This document shows, one piece after another, positions 16,006 through 25,225 of a DNA stretch of 64,000 bases (within the stretch, counting starts at the first letter, position 1; the number at the start of each line of letters is the position of its first letter). The notes under the pieces were generated by a model. The model was not told the DNA's origin. It was given only the letters and a program-made list of their open reading frames with translations, and did no database searches. Both the position numbers and the translations under genes were made by a program. Origin of the DNA: Paenibacillus sp. Root444D2 (GTDB taxonomy: Bacteria > Bacillota > Bacilli > Paenibacillales > NBRC-103111); the NCBI RefSeq assembly GCF_001426375.1, contig NZ_LMEO01000052.1:164261-228260 (forward strand), read 5' to 3'.

Positions 16006-16838
16006 GAGGACTCCTTAATGACAAATAGATTCGCTTGTTCTATGTTTACGGATTCAACATACTTAAGTATTTCGTCCGTAGCGAAAATCCCGGATTCCTC
16101 GGTAAATAAATAATTCCCCGTCGATTGAAGCTGCTCTTGTCGAAATAATTCTCCGTGCCTAGGAGCGATAGAGAAATCAGAGAAATCAATCAAGATCCGA
16201 TCCAAAAGGGAATCACCAGATGCCACAACTTGGCTCTCCCCTGTTAATTGCTTGAGATGCTGAACAGCATCTCTTTTATTAACGGCTTGGGGAACGACAT
16301 AGACCTTTCTTCCTTGAATGGAAGTGCTCCAACCCATAAGCTGAAGTTCTGCACTCATCTGGGTAATTTCTTCCAGTGGCAGCTTTGCCCGGTCAATGAT
16401 ATGGGAAAAAAATAGCTCGTCGCAATAGCTGGAACTGATGACCCATTCCGGACTAAGGACACGATCTAGCAGTATCCTGACATCCTGCACATGGTCACTT
16501 GATTCACTAACGCGAGCAACTACAGAGGCTTGCCATTCCAGGTCGGGATGTCCATCTATCAGAATATTCCCGCCGTTGCTCGTAACGGCATAGGTGGGCT
16601 TTAACATTTGACTAATTAAATGTATACGATTGTACTGCTGCATGGTTCGTGTCGTAACAGGGATGAAAATGAGCTCCGTCATCAACTTTTGAAGCAGCTG
16701 GTAGGAACTTGTGGACATATACGATCTCACTTTACCGTCAATGAGCTCTGCTGTAATAATGCGATCGCCTAATTCTTCGGCACGCTCTAAAGGCTGTGAA
16801 TAGATTAACGTTTGATCTAAATCGCTTGCAAATATCAT
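16002..16838 (-). CDS. HAD-superfamily phosphatase of the Ter biosynthetic module
   Basis: A 278-residue Cof/sucrose-phosphatase-like HAD protein. ASDLDQTLIYS at residues 4-14 has the nucleophile Asp; VTTRT near 60 is motif II; NKRDAV near 200 has the motif III Lys; SGDSLLDRILI near 220 has the metal-binding Asp residues. It would dephosphorylate a phosphorylated intermediate. It overlaps StiP and the ATP-grasp gene by 4 bases each, a strong sign of stoichiometric co-expression. The natural substrate is unknown. Confidence 0.82.
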   Translation of the reverse strand: MIFASDLDQTLIYSQPLERAEELGDRIITAELIDGKVRSYMSTSSYQLLQKLMTELIFIPVTTRTMQQYNRIHLISQMLKPTYAVTSNGGNILIDGHPDLEWQASVVARVSESSDHVQDVRILLDRVLSPEWVISSSYCDELFFSHIIDRAKLPLEEITQMSAELQLMGWSTSIQGRKVYVVPQAVNKRDAVQHLKQLTGESQVVASGDSLLDRILIDFSDFSIAPRHGELFRQEQLQSTGNYLFTEESGIFATDEILKYVESVNIEQANLFVIKESS

Positions 16839-17968
16839 TCGGCATCTCCTTTCACGGATTTAATAATACCACAACAGGAATAAGTGAGACCTGGGTACAC
16901 TTCTATTGGTACTTCCCTAGCTTCAGCTAAAAGGAGAATATGGCGTATATTCGGGTTATCTAAACGGTCTACTAATATCCGCCATGGCACTCTACGGAGC
17001 AGCACACGGGTCGTTTCTCCAACACCGGGCTTGATTAAGTTGATATCCGCAATCTGATATTCGTTCTGAATCGCCTGAATATCTCGCAAACCCTTCCATG
17101 AAATTGTCGGAGGATGCTGGAGTAATTCACGAGCACTATGCTCTGCTTCTTTCACGACCTCGCCAAAAAAGGGTACAATCTCCGCAATAAAATGATTGGA
17201 GAGATCTTGGTCCAACCACTCTTTATAATATTTGGAACCATGAAAGTCATATGGCCCAATGAGATCCTCGCGCAGCACCGTTCGACTCATTAAACCGGAT
17301 ACCACCGCATTCAAGCATGCACTCGGAATCAAGAAGTCTTCCCTCGTTCCAAACATATCCGTGCAATGGCCAGGATCAGCAAGTACAGCAAGATCATGGT
17401 CCAGCTTGATCCCGTAATCTCGTTCCAGCTTGCTGCAAGCCTCTATAAGCACTTTACGGATTGCTCCCTTGCCGGTCCACCCGTCGACGAATTGAAGCTT
17501 CGTGTCTGGATGCTTTTGCAGGATATAAAACAGAGCGTTCTCGTCAATCCCTTTACCTCGAATAATTGAGATGCTGTAATGAGGCAAGTCCAACTGATGC
17601 ACCTCTTGCAGGTAACGTTTTATTAGAATACCGACCGGTGTGCCCGCTCTCGCAAGAGAGACCAGCACCGTATTCGGTCCTTTCTTAATTCGAATAAGCT
17701 CTGCGGTAGTACCGACGGCTAATGCTACCTTCTTGGCTGACATCTGCAGCGTCTCTCGGTACAATTTTAAATAATCGGACGTTGGCAGATGCTCCTGCGG
17801 CAGCATTTCTGAATAATGAGTACCCGATTGAATGGCTAGCTCTCTCGCATCCATCGACTTTTCCAGCTGAACCTCGCTCAAATCCTTAAGAAGGAATGTC
17901 ACATCAGAAGCTGGATAGCTTCCCAAGTGCCTAGGCTCCTTTATTGGTCTAGCTCGCCAATCTTCCAT
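16835..17968 (-). CDS. stiP: StiP-family protein: PRTase-like domain plus Pelota-like RNA-binding domain
   Basis: The long N-terminal domain carries NTVLVSLARAGTPVGILIKR and FVDGWTGKGAIRK, the PRTase_1/StiP motifs. The last ~75 residues, with KPGVGETTRVLLRRVPWRIL, match the Pelota-type domain. NCBI calls the family a cysteine protease, whereas comparative genomics reads it as a phosphoribosyltransferase-fold enzyme; the sequence here fits the second better. The ATG at 17968 has GGAAGGAG upstream and lies inside the end of the preceding PRTase gene (28-base overlap). 377 residues, cytosolic. Confidence 0.82.
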   Translation of the reverse strand: MEDWRARPIKEPRHLGSYPASDVTFLLKDLSEVQLEKSMDARELAIQSGTHYSEMLPQEHLPTSDYLKLYRETLQMSAKKVALAVGTTAELIRIKKGPNTVLVSLARAGTPVGILIKRYLQEVHQLDLPHYSISIIRGKGIDENALFYILQKHPDTKLQFVDGWTGKGAIRKVLIEACSKLERDYGIKLDHDLAVLADPGHCTDMFGTREDFLIPSACLNAVVSGLMSRTVLREDLIGPYDFHGSKYYKEWLDQDLSNHFIAEIVPFFGEVVKEAEHSARELLQHPPTISWKGLRDIQAIQNEYQIADINLIKPGVGETTRVLLRRVPWRILVDRLDNPNIRHILLLAEAREVPIEVYPGLTYSCCGIIKSVKGDAE

Positions 17969-19368
17969 ACTGCATTCTCCTTCCATTCAAACGTTTGAGG
18001 AGAGAAAAAGACAATATGAATCCTTTTCAGCCCTCTCGTTTGAAGAATTTGGAGCAATGGCTGCATTGAAGCTGGATCAGCTTCTCGTTCCATGAATACA
18101 TAGAGATCGTCATACATGCCTACCGGAACGTTGTATAGGAAATGAGTAACTTCGGGATCCTCTGGAGATGAGTATGGATAGCCTACCTTGACTGCGTAAT
18201 CATCTGTATCAATGGTATGAATTGGACTCCTCGTCGTCGATTGGTAAGACACACCCTCTCCCATTTCTGCGGCAATTCGCATGGGGATATACATAAACTC
18301 ACCTGTGCCTACGCACAACGTCTTCTTACCTATGCGAGTAAGTTTCAACTGCTTGGCGGCTTGAGATATCGAATGACTGGATTGTTCGCTTTCCTCCGGA
18401 GTAAGACCAAATCTTCCGCTCTGCTGTAAATATGGATGTTGGCTCACGTAAGGAGCATGAGCAAATAGATGATCTATATACGTGAAGTGAATGGGTCCCA
18501 TTTGATTTGGAATAGGAAGGACAGGAACTTGAGGAGTTAAACTTTCTGATGAACCCGTTACTTTTACCTCACCTTTGACTAAGGAAAGCACGTGGATGGA
18601 GATTCCTAGCTCGAGCTCTAGCTTCAGAAACTGCTGCTGATCCTCTGGGGTTCTCCAATCAAGCAGAGCAAGGATATAATAGGTTTTCTTCGGAAATTTC
18701 CCCTGCATATCTCGAATAATGTTCAAAGATGTCTTACCTGTCGTAATTTCATCATCTACAAGGACAACAATCTCAGGATGTGTAAGCATCTTAGGATCCT
18801 TCGCATAACAATAATGAGCTACAGCGTGGGAATGCTCCTCACTGAAATTAATGATGGATGCCGATCCTTCGATCACTTCACGCGTGGTATGAATATAGCT
18901 GCCACCCTGACCAAAGGTTTCATACACGGCATGTCCGATGGCTGTAGCCGTTTCAGCAAACCCTATAAAAACAACAGATTGCGGTAAACTTAATCGATAG
19001 GACATAATTTCTTTATAGGCCGCCTCGGCCTGAGAAGGATCTATAATGCCTTGAATGGCTTGAGGGATTAATTGCTGCGGCATAGAACCTTTTAAGGCTT
19101 GTTGTAAAAGTAGTGCTAATGAAGCCCCGCTTAATAAGGAGGAATATGGGTTCACAGGGATATGTTTACCCAGCACTTTGCTAACAAACAGAAACGATCG
19201 TTTCTTATTGATTCTTGCCGCCATGGCGAACAGAGAGTCGAGAGGAATCTCAAAAGGATTAGAGGTCAATGTCACTTGAAGCTCTAAATCACCTGCGATC
19301 TTATACGTATGCTCGATTATGCTTGAGCAATAATCCGTCATATTGTTGTTCTTCATGCAGCACCCCAT
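17941..19368 (-). CDS. Phosphoribosyltransferase with C-terminal TRSP domain
   Basis: The 475-residue protein has an N-terminal PRTase fold: VVFIGFAETATAIGHAVYET near residue 130 and the PRPP loop VVLVDDEITTGKT near 205. The C-terminal domain contains YQSTTRSPIH near 380, the motif after which TRSP is named. It should transfer a phosphoribosyl group to a base-like acceptor. The frame starts 67 bases inside the CitE-like gene, with a weak GGGGTG ahead; ATG codons at 19356 or 19338 are alternatives. The deep overlap implies translational coupling. Confidence 0.85.
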   Translation of the reverse strand: MGCCMKNNNMTDYCSSIIEHTYKIAGDLELQVTLTSNPFEIPLDSLFAMAARINKKRSFLFVSKVLGKHIPVNPYSSLLSGASLALLLQQALKGSMPQQLIPQAIQGIIDPSQAEAAYKEIMSYRLSLPQSVVFIGFAETATAIGHAVYETFGQGGSYIHTTREVIEGSASIINFSEEHSHAVAHYCYAKDPKMLTHPEIVVLVDDEITTGKTSLNIIRDMQGKFPKKTYYILALLDWRTPEDQQQFLKLELELGISIHVLSLVKGEVKVTGSSESLTPQVPVLPIPNQMGPIHFTYIDHLFAHAPYVSQHPYLQQSGRFGLTPEESEQSSHSISQAAKQLKLTRIGKKTLCVGTGEFMYIPMRIAAEMGEGVSYQSTTRSPIHTIDTDDYAVKVGYPYSSPEDPEVTHFLYNVPVGMYDDLYVFMEREADPASMQPLLQILQTRGLKRIHIVFFSPQTFEWKENAVWKIGELDQ

Positions 19369-20404
19369 AAATTTGTGATCGTAAAAGAATACGTCTGGCC
19401 CAGCTTAAATGAGGTTTGATTTCATTCATTTTATTGGCATACGCGCTCTTAATAACGCCATGATCGCCATTATTGCTCGTAATAATGCTTGTAGCATCCG
19501 TATACTCTTCATGGGTCACCGCGTATAGCGATTGAACGGGTTTAATATGAGTTGGATGAATAATTGTCTTGCCAATCATGCCATTCTCTTTATCCATAAT
19601 CACTTCGCGAACTAAACCCTTTTGGGGAAAATATTCCCATACAGGTCCAGAAATAACGTAAGAGGCATCAACACGTCCAAATATATTAATAATGTCAGCT
19701 ACACAGTCTCTAATCGGCGTTATGTCATAAATGGTCATGTCTGGGCTGCGTCTCAAACCAAATAAGCTGGAGAAATCCGTGGCGCCAATTCTTACATTGA
19801 GGACTAAATTCTTATATTGCTCTAGGATCTCCTTTATCGTTTGAAGCGTATGAGTACGGCTTTCCTTATAAATCACAGGTCCGGACTCTAGAATTGGCAG
19901 ACCATATAGCATGGGTGCGGAAGGCGGTCTCTCATCATTATAATTTTCTAGTATTTGAAAATAAGCCTCACCATTGTCTGCGGTAAATTTCGGGAATACA
20001 AATCCCGTTAAAAGGGCTACATTTTCTTCTAATCTTTCGATCAAATAATTTAACTGATTCACACTTCTTACTCGTACGAATAAAAGCGGAAGATTATCCG
20101 TATGAAGAATTCCGACTTCAATGAAGGTGGCTAGTTTATTCATTTGATTCACCAAGGATTCTTCCGCGGCATGAACCTCATTTTCACCAACGGCATCTTC
20201 CAAATCAAGAATTACTGAAACTAGACCTTCAATTTTACCAAAAGCGATATCTTCTGCGAACGTGGTACGTGTAGCCGGCATATAAAGAGCAGCACCAATG
20301 GAATAAGCAAGGATTTCTTTGCGCGAATGATTATGGAAGGAAGTCGGAGGTAAATAAAATAGAGCTTTCTCTTCATCCGCTGTTAAATAATTAAAATATC
20401 TCAT
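19301..20404 (-). CDS. HpcH/HpaI aldolase / citrate-lyase-beta-like protein of the Ter module
   Basis: A 367-residue CitE-fold protein: ALYMPATRT, VILDLEDAVGENEV near residue 71 (metal-binding acidic residues), LRIGATDFSSLFGLRR-type strand (here NVRIGATDFSSLFGL near 220), and GKTIIHPTHI near 290. Members make or break C-C bonds of acyl-CoA or keto-acid substrates. The ATG at 20404 has GGGAGGAAT upstream; an ATG 11 codons earlier lacks spacing. It opens the overlapping biosynthetic block, separated from terC by a hairpin. Confidence 0.83.
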   Translation of the reverse strand: MRYFNYLTADEEKALFYLPPTSFHNHSRKEILAYSIGAALYMPATRTTFAEDIAFGKIEGLVSVILDLEDAVGENEVHAAEESLVNQMNKLATFIEVGILHTDNLPLLFVRVRSVNQLNYLIERLEENVALLTGFVFPKFTADNGEAYFQILENYNDERPPSAPMLYGLPILESGPVIYKESRTHTLQTIKEILEQYKNLVLNVRIGATDFSSLFGLRRSPDMTIYDITPIRDCVADIINIFGRVDASYVISGPVWEYFPQKGLVREVIMDKENGMIGKTIIHPTHIKPVQSLYAVTHEEYTDATSIITSNNGDHGVIKSAYANKMNEIKPHLSWARRILLRSQIYGVLHEEQQYDGLLLKHNRAYV

Positions 20405-20434
20405 TCCCGATTCCTCCCTCTTTCGTTTAAGAAA

Positions 20435-20459
20435 CAATCCCCCCGTAAAGGAGGGATTG
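20435..20459 (-). promoter_or_regulatory. Hairpin between terC and the biosynthetic block (possible attenuator)
   Basis: AATCCCTCC-TTTAC-GGGGGGATT on the minus strand, followed by GTTTCTT. The T-run is short, so it may be a partial terminator that lowers expression of the five downstream genes. Confidence 0.5.
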
Positions 20460-20480
20460 TCAATGTATAAGTCGGTATTA

Positions 20481-21218
20481 TTAGTTAGCTGATTCCTGCT
20501 TGTCCTTTTTGCGAAGCAAGCTAAGAACTATCGTGCCTCCAAATATGACAATAAGGGTTGAGAAGAAAAGAACATGTGAAATATGGACACCGAATGCGCC
20601 TGCAATCATCTTAAGACCAATGATGATAATAAGGATGAAGGCTGCTTTCTCCAACTCTGGAATCTTGTCAATGAGCTTTAAGAAGACTTGCGCCACGCCT
20701 CTCATCATAAGTACACCTATGATGCCTCCAAGGAACAATACCCAAACCTTGTCACTTACGCCAAAGGCAGCAAGTACGCTATCGACACTAAAAGCAATAT
20801 CCATGACTTCTACAGCAAGAACAGTTCGCCAGAAGGAAAGTCCTTTATTCTTAACCTCCCCTTCCTCTTCCTTCTTCTTGAAGAAAAGATTACTGATGGC
20901 AATCCAAAGGAGATAGGCACCGCCGAGCACTTTAATCCAAGTAATTTGAACAAGGAACGTACCTACTCCAATAGCTATGAACCTGAAGATGTAGGCACCT
21001 AGGAGTCCGTAGAATAAAGCTTTTTTCTGCTGCTCCTTCGGTAAATGCTTTACCATTACTGCCAGTACCAATGCGTTATCAGCGGATAAAAGCCCCTCTA
21101 AGATAACTAGTGTCCCGATAATTCCCCAGCTAACCGGATCTGAAAGTGTTGTTGAAAGCACTTCCCAATTGAAAAAGTTAAGGAAGTTGTTGATAAAACT
21201 TTGAAAAAAATCTGACAT
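20481..21218 (-). CDS. TerC-family integral membrane protein (YceF/YkoY type)
   Basis: A 245-residue polytopic protein with about seven membrane segments. Family motifs EGLLSADNALVLA near residue 40 and VEVMDIAFSVDSVLAAFG near 136 carry the conserved acidic residues in the membrane. In Bacillus, TerC proteins have been linked to manganese efflux and metalation of exported enzymes. The charged loop KKKEEEGEVKNK near 115 is cytoplasmic or external. It follows the TerD genes by 32 bases, so it is part of the same operon. Confidence 0.9.
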   Translation of the reverse strand: MSDFFQSFINNFLNFFNWEVLSTTLSDPVSWGIIGTLVILEGLLSADNALVLAVMVKHLPKEQQKKALFYGLLGAYIFRFIAIGVGTFLVQITWIKVLGGAYLLWIAISNLFFKKKEEEGEVKNKGLSFWRTVLAVEVMDIAFSVDSVLAAFGVSDKVWVLFLGGIIGVLMMRGVAQVFLKLIDKIPELEKAAFILIIIIGLKMIAGAFGVHISHVLFFSTLIVIFGGTIVLSLLRKKDKQESAN

Positions 21219-21250
21219 GCCTTGACCCTCCTGTATTTTTCGCTAATTAT

Positions 21251-22507
21251 TTACTTATTTCCTGCAACCCATCTCATTCCCCATCCAAAGGCTTCATCTA
21301 GCGCCTTATGTCCGGAGAAATATTGAACAAGCCGTTCAATGCTAAATGTTTCATTATTTTGGTTACGAATTAATGCAATGGCACACATGCCGTGACGATT
21401 ATCATGTTCATTCAATTTCACTTCGATGTCAGGTCCGCCATCTTGTTTGATGGACACTACGCCATCTGCTTCAGACCAAGTGGTTGCACCTTCGTAAATG
21501 AAAGTGAAAATTAGAATGCGGTCAAATTCAGAGAGCTTATTCCCATTAATTCGAATGTTCTCTCCTGTTGTTACCGAGCCCGTACGATCATCACCGTCTA
21601 AGGCAATATACGGCTCTCTATGAAGTGAACCAAATCGGTTGCCAAGCGCTTGAATAACGCCCTTCTCACCGTTCTTTAATTCATATAAACAAGCCAGATC
21701 CAGATCGATACCTTTGCTTTTCCCAAAAAATCCACCAGGTTTCTTCTTCTGATTCCAGTTTAAATTAATAACAATTTCCCCTAGATTGCCTGTTGTCTTC
21801 TTCTCAAGACTAATGCGATCGCCCTTCTTCTTCAATTCAATCTTATTCAGATTAATTGGAGCCGGAGGGATAAGAGGAGGTTTACTCGCTTGCGCCGGAG
21901 TTGAAACTGGGGGAGGCGTCGGTGTCGGATTAGGTACAGGGTTAGGTGTAGGTTCATCCTTAACCTCGATTCCGAAATTACCGCACAGCGCTTTCAGCCC
22001 ACCGGAAAAGCCAGATCCAATCGCACTGAATTTCCATTCTGTGCCGTATCTATATAGTTCCCCTACAACAATAGCTGTCTCAACGGAGAATTGATTTCCT
22101 AATTCATATCGCAACATATCTTGCCCTGTGCTAGGATGAAAAATCCGTAAATAAGCTTGTGTCACTTGGCTGAATTGCTGCTTTAACTTCTCACCCTCAT
22201 GAATGGTTAGTGTGATAGCAACTTTCTCAACATTGGCTGGAACGCCCAAAAATTGAATAGAAAATTGCTTCTTATCGGACCCTTGAGAGGGTTGATCGAT
22301 GAAATTCACACCGCTTTTGGTAGGGTTGTTGTAGAATACCAACTGTTCGTCATTATCTACCTTCCCATTAGCGCCTAGTAAGAATGCTGAAGTATCCAGA
22401 TCTATGTTCGCAGGAGAGTTCCATCCGAGTCCAATACCAATCTGTGAGAGTCCCGGATTTGTTTTTGTAACATCCGTCTTTTGGCCTTTTACAAGAGATA
22501 TATGCAT
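21251..22507 (-). CDS. TerD-TerA fusion: two stress-response domains joined by a Pro-rich linker
   Basis: The 418-residue protein has a TerD domain (~1-180; [18 protein letters not shown] start, but the acidic calcium loop is altered to FIDQPSQGSDKKQ), a Pro/Thr linker (~185-215), and a second, TerA-like domain (~220-418) with DRISLEKK, GIDLDLACLYEL, ALDGDDRTGS and WSEADGVVSI. The second domain keeps the Asp-rich site. The ATG at 22507 has GGAAGGG upstream; a TTG eight codons earlier is less likely. Such proteins are thought to bind calcium and act at the inner membrane face in stress. Confidence 0.88.
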   Translation of the reverse strand: MHISLVKGQKTDVTKTNPGLSQIGIGLGWNSPANIDLDTSAFLLGANGKVDNDEQLVFYNNPTKSGVNFIDQPSQGSDKKQFSIQFLGVPANVEKVAITLTIHEGEKLKQQFSQVTQAYLRIFHPSTGQDMLRYELGNQFSVETAIVVGELYRYGTEWKFSAIGSGFSGGLKALCGNFGIEVKDEPTPNPVPNPTPTPPPVSTPAQASKPPLIPPAPINLNKIELKKKGDRISLEKKTTGNLGEIVINLNWNQKKKPGGFFGKSKGIDLDLACLYELKNGEKGVIQALGNRFGSLHREPYIALDGDDRTGSVTTGENIRINGNKLSEFDRILIFTFIYEGATTWSEADGVVSIKQDGGPDIEVKLNEHDNRHGMCAIALIRNQNNETFSIERLVQYFSGHKALDEAFGWGMRWVAGNK

Positions 22508-22578
22508 AAGGGCTGTCCCTTCCGTACTCAATAATTGAAGGGTGATGCCTTACTTGCACCACCCCACCTGTTCTGAAT

Positions 22579-23166
22579 TTACTGGGCATCAAGTCCGTAG
22601 TTTTTACAAAGGGCTTGAAGACCACCTTGAAAACCACTTCCAACAGCTTGGAACTTCCATTCTTGGCCTTGGCTGTCTCGGTACAATTCACAAATGACTA
22701 CAGCCGTTTCTACAGAAAAATCCTCACCCAAGTCATAACGTAAAATCTCCCGATTCGTTACCTCATCAACAAGCCGAACGAACGCATTCGATACTTGTCC
22801 GAAATTTTGGTTGCGGTTCGCTCCATCATGAATCGTGACAGCTATTCCTACTCGGTGAATATGTGCAGGGATTTTGGAGAAATCAACTTTGATTTGCTCG
22901 TCATCCCCATCGCCATCACCTGTACGATTATCGCCGGTATGCTGGACACAACCATTAACACCAACCAAGTTGTTGTAAAAAATGAAGTCCTCTAGCCCTT
23001 TGGCTTTACCTTCAGCATGAAGCAAAAAGGCTGATGCATCCAAATCGAATGAATGCCCACCACTATATTTGTTCGTATCCCAACCTAATCCGATGATAGC
23101 CTTGCTGAGGCCAGGGTTCGTCTTGGTTAAGTCAATTCTTTGACCTTTTGACAAGCTGATTGTCAT
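22579..23166 (-). CDS. TerD-family stress protein (paralogue 3)
   Basis: A 195-residue single TerD domain. It starts [19 protein letters not shown]; the calcium-binding loop [14 protein letters not shown] sits near residue 82, and the C-terminal [18 protein letters not shown] and [10 protein letters not shown] motifs are intact. It has AAGGAGATG-type ribosome sequence ahead. It is one of four TerD-domain genes in tandem with gaps of 40-70 bases. Cytosolic, no signal peptide. Individual roles of TerD paralogues are not known. Confidence 0.92.
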   Translation of the reverse strand: MTISLSKGQRIDLTKTNPGLSKAIIGLGWDTNKYSGGHSFDLDASAFLLHAEGKAKGLEDFIFYNNLVGVNGCVQHTGDNRTGDGDGDDEQIKVDFSKIPAHIHRVGIAVTIHDGANRNQNFGQVSNAFVRLVDEVTNREILRYDLGEDFSVETAVVICELYRDSQGQEWKFQAVGSGFQGGLQALCKNYGLDAQ

Positions 23167-23227
23167 TGCTGCATCTCCTTAGAGTTTTCGCAAGAAAACT
23201 AGCATCGTAAGCATGATAATAAAAATC

Positions 23228-23809
23228 TTAGGAAGTTTGTAAACCGTAATCGCGAGCTAATCCTGCAAGACCGTCTTTGTAGCCGCTACCGATTGCGCTG
23301 AATTTCCACTCGCCGTTGTTACGGTACAATTCACCGATGACTACGCCTGTTTCAATGGAGAAATCTTCTCCAAGATCAAAACGGATCAATTCTGCGCCTG
23401 AACCTTCGTTAAGAATACGAACGTAAGCATTGGAAACTTGTCCAAAGTTTTGCGCTCTTGCTTCAGCATCATGAATTGTGATGCAGAAAGCAATTTTCTC
23501 AGTTTCAGCTGGAACTGCACTTAGATCAACACTTACTTGCTCATCATCGCCATCGCCAGCACCTGTACGGTTGTCGCCGTTATGTACGATTGAACCATTC
23601 GCATTCTTCGGGTTGTTGTAGAAGATGAAATCCGATTCAGATCCTACTTTACCAGAAGCATTAACAGCGAAAATGGAAGCGTCTAGATCGAAGTCTTTAC
23701 CGCCATCATATTTGTTCGTGTCCCAACCTAGACCAACAACAACTTTAGTTAGACCTGGGTTTGATTTTGTTAAATCGACTTTTTGACCTTTGGATAGTGA
23801 AATTGCCAT
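23228..23809 (-). CDS. TerD-family stress protein (paralogue 2)
   Basis: A 193-residue TerD domain starting [19 protein letters not shown]. The acidic calcium loop [14 protein letters not shown] and the [19 protein letters not shown] segment are canonical. This copy is the closest of the four to the TerD consensus and to Bacillus YceD-like proteins. It lies between the other TerD genes in the same direction, with an apparent ribosome site in AGCGAGGTTATATTC before the ATG. It should bind calcium and take part in metal or envelope stress response. Confidence 0.93.
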   Translation of the reverse strand: MAISLSKGQKVDLTKSNPGLTKVVVGLGWDTNKYDGGKDFDLDASIFAVNASGKVGSESDFIFYNNPKNANGSIVHNGDNRTGAGDGDDEQVSVDLSAVPAETEKIAFCITIHDAEARAQNFGQVSNAYVRILNEGSGAELIRFDLGEDFSIETGVVIGELYRNNGEWKFSAIGSGYKDGLAGLARDYGLQTS

Positions 23810-23849
23810 TGAATATAACCTCGCTTTATAAGGGGATTTGGTGTTGCTA

Positions 23850-24449
23850 TTATTGATAGCGTTTAACTAATTGTCCAACCGTTGTATCCGTGCTGCCTTC
23901 ACCAATGGCGTTGAATTTCCATTCGCCGCTATGACGGTAAAGTTCACCAACAATAAGAGATGTTTTACCTGAATAATCTTCGGTCAGATTAAATTTAATC
24001 AATTCTTGGTTATTCGAATCATTCACTAACCGGATATAGGCGGATTGAACGAGACCGAAATCTTGTTTTCTATTGACGCAGTCGTAGATATTAACAACGA
24101 AAACGATTTTACTCACATCCGCAGGAACTTGTCCTAAATTAACAGATACTTGCTCATCATCGCCATCGCCTTCCCCCGTGCGGTTATCACCGGAGTGAAC
24201 CACTGAACCGTCAGGGCTTTGCAAGTTTGCGAAGAAAACAACATTTTTCTCTTTCGTCAATTTCCCATTCTCATCTAGTAAGATGACGGAAGCGTCGCAA
24301 TCAATTTCAACTGCTGTTTTTTTGGATCCGAAGAAACCTTTCTTCTCCACAACTGCAGGATCCCAACCTAGTCCAACTACAACTTTGGAAAGACCCGCAT
24401 TACCTTTTGTTAAATCAATCTTTTGACCTTTGACCAAACTAATTGTCAA
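23850..24449 (-). CDS. TerD-family stress protein (paralogue 1, with inserted basic loop)
   Basis: A 199-residue TerD domain. I chose the TTG at 24449 because GGGAGGTG lies 8 bases upstream and the N-terminus then reads [17 protein letters not shown] like its neighbours; a GTG three codons earlier is possible. Between strands 2 and 3 it has a 12-residue insertion ([16 protein letters not shown]) also echoed in the TerA-like domain of the fusion protein (KKPGGFFGKSKG). The calcium loop [14 protein letters not shown] is intact. Confidence 0.9.
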   Translation of the reverse strand: MTISLVKGQKIDLTKGNAGLSKVVVGLGWDPAVVEKKGFFGSKKTAVEIDCDASVILLDENGKLTKEKNVVFFANLQSPDGSVVHSGDNRTGEGDGDDEQVSVNLGQVPADVSKIVFVVNIYDCVNRKQDFGLVQSAYIRLVNDSNNQELIKFNLTEDYSGKTSLIVGELYRHSGEWKFNAIGEGSTDTTVGQLVKRYQ

Positions 24450-24555
24450 CGAGGTCACCTCCCTTCATATCCTGTATTCGTACACTCTTTCATTTGATAC
24501 GGATGAAGTTCGAACACGTTTCATTTTTCCGATTAAATGTTTTGTAAACCGACGA

Positions 24556-25002
24556 TCACAGACTAAATTCGCTAGGATTGAGGTTCAGCGCTGTACAAAT
24601 ATCTTTGACAACCTTCTTCTCTTGATCATCAAAATCTCCGTCTGCAGCACCAATTGCGCAGCATACCGCAATGATAATTCGTCCAACTTCCGGCTTATTG
24701 TTAAACTTGGAAATAACTTTAAGCGCCTCTTGCTTGCCTACAATGTTTGAGAACTCAAAGTTGCCAGCAAAGTGATTGAAGCGAGCGATGACATTACTGA
24801 CATCAAATACTTTAAGCTCTTCGCTACGGCTGATGTAACCAATCATCTTTTCCTTTTCTGAATTACCAATACTGCCGTCAGCTGCCGCTACAATCGCACA
24901 ACCCGCTACAACGGCATCCAGAAAATCTTTGTTTTGAAATTTTTTGACTTGATCGGATAAGCCTGTTTTTGCATTTGAAAACCATGATTTAAACGTACTC
25001 AT
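24556..25002 (-). CDS. TerB-family tellurite-resistance protein
   Basis: A 148-residue all-helical TerB domain with its two acidic metal-binding repeats: AAADGSIGNSEKEKM near residue 40 and GAADGDFDDQEKKVV near 118. TerB is a cytosolic metal-sensing partner of TerD/TerC. The ATG at 25002 has AGGTGGTG upstream; the frame extends upstream but without a ribosome site. It is the first gene of the ~10-kb cluster, so the promoter should lie in the 25.0-25.15 kb gap. Confidence 0.9.
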   Translation of the reverse strand: MSTFKSWFSNAKTGLSDQVKKFQNKDFLDAVVAGCAIVAAADGSIGNSEKEKMIGYISRSEELKVFDVSNVIARFNHFAGNFEFSNIVGKQEALKVISKFNNKPEVGRIIIAVCCAIGAADGDFDDQEKKVVKDICTALNLNPSEFSL

Positions 25003-25075
25003 TTCAGCACCACCTATAAGATTTAGTAACACATTTTGACTATAGGCTACATTTTTCTCCACAATAGTCTATGTT

Positions 25076-25110
25076 CACAGTTTATACGATTACACATTTG
25101 TTTTCAAATT
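25076..25110 (-). promoter_or_regulatory. Possible promoter of the Ter cluster
   Basis: On the minus strand TTGAAA is followed by TATAAA after only 15 bases, about 75 bases before terB. The spacer is short for sigma-A, and I found no clear sigma-W or sigma-B match. Confidence 0.3.
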
Positions 25111-25151
25111 TTGGAATTTCGGAGCTGCTTTGGAAAATAATTCAACCTAAA

Positions 25152-25182
25152 CGCCATAAAACCGCCCAAAACGGGCGGTTAA
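25152..25182 (-). terminator. Terminator after the sulfur operon
   Basis: AACCGCCC/GGGCGGTT stem with a T-rich tail on the minus strand, after the monooxygenase gene. Confidence 0.8.
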
Positions 25183-25225
25183 AGACTAAGTAAATAAAAT
25201 GGAAATGAGTACAACTAACTGATTT

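Noticed and set aside
25076-25110. A sigma-W promoter (TGAAAC-N16-CGTA) before the Ter cluster, as for Bacillus yceC
   Set aside because: TGAAAA and CGTA are present but only 12 bases apart, too close for sigma-W.
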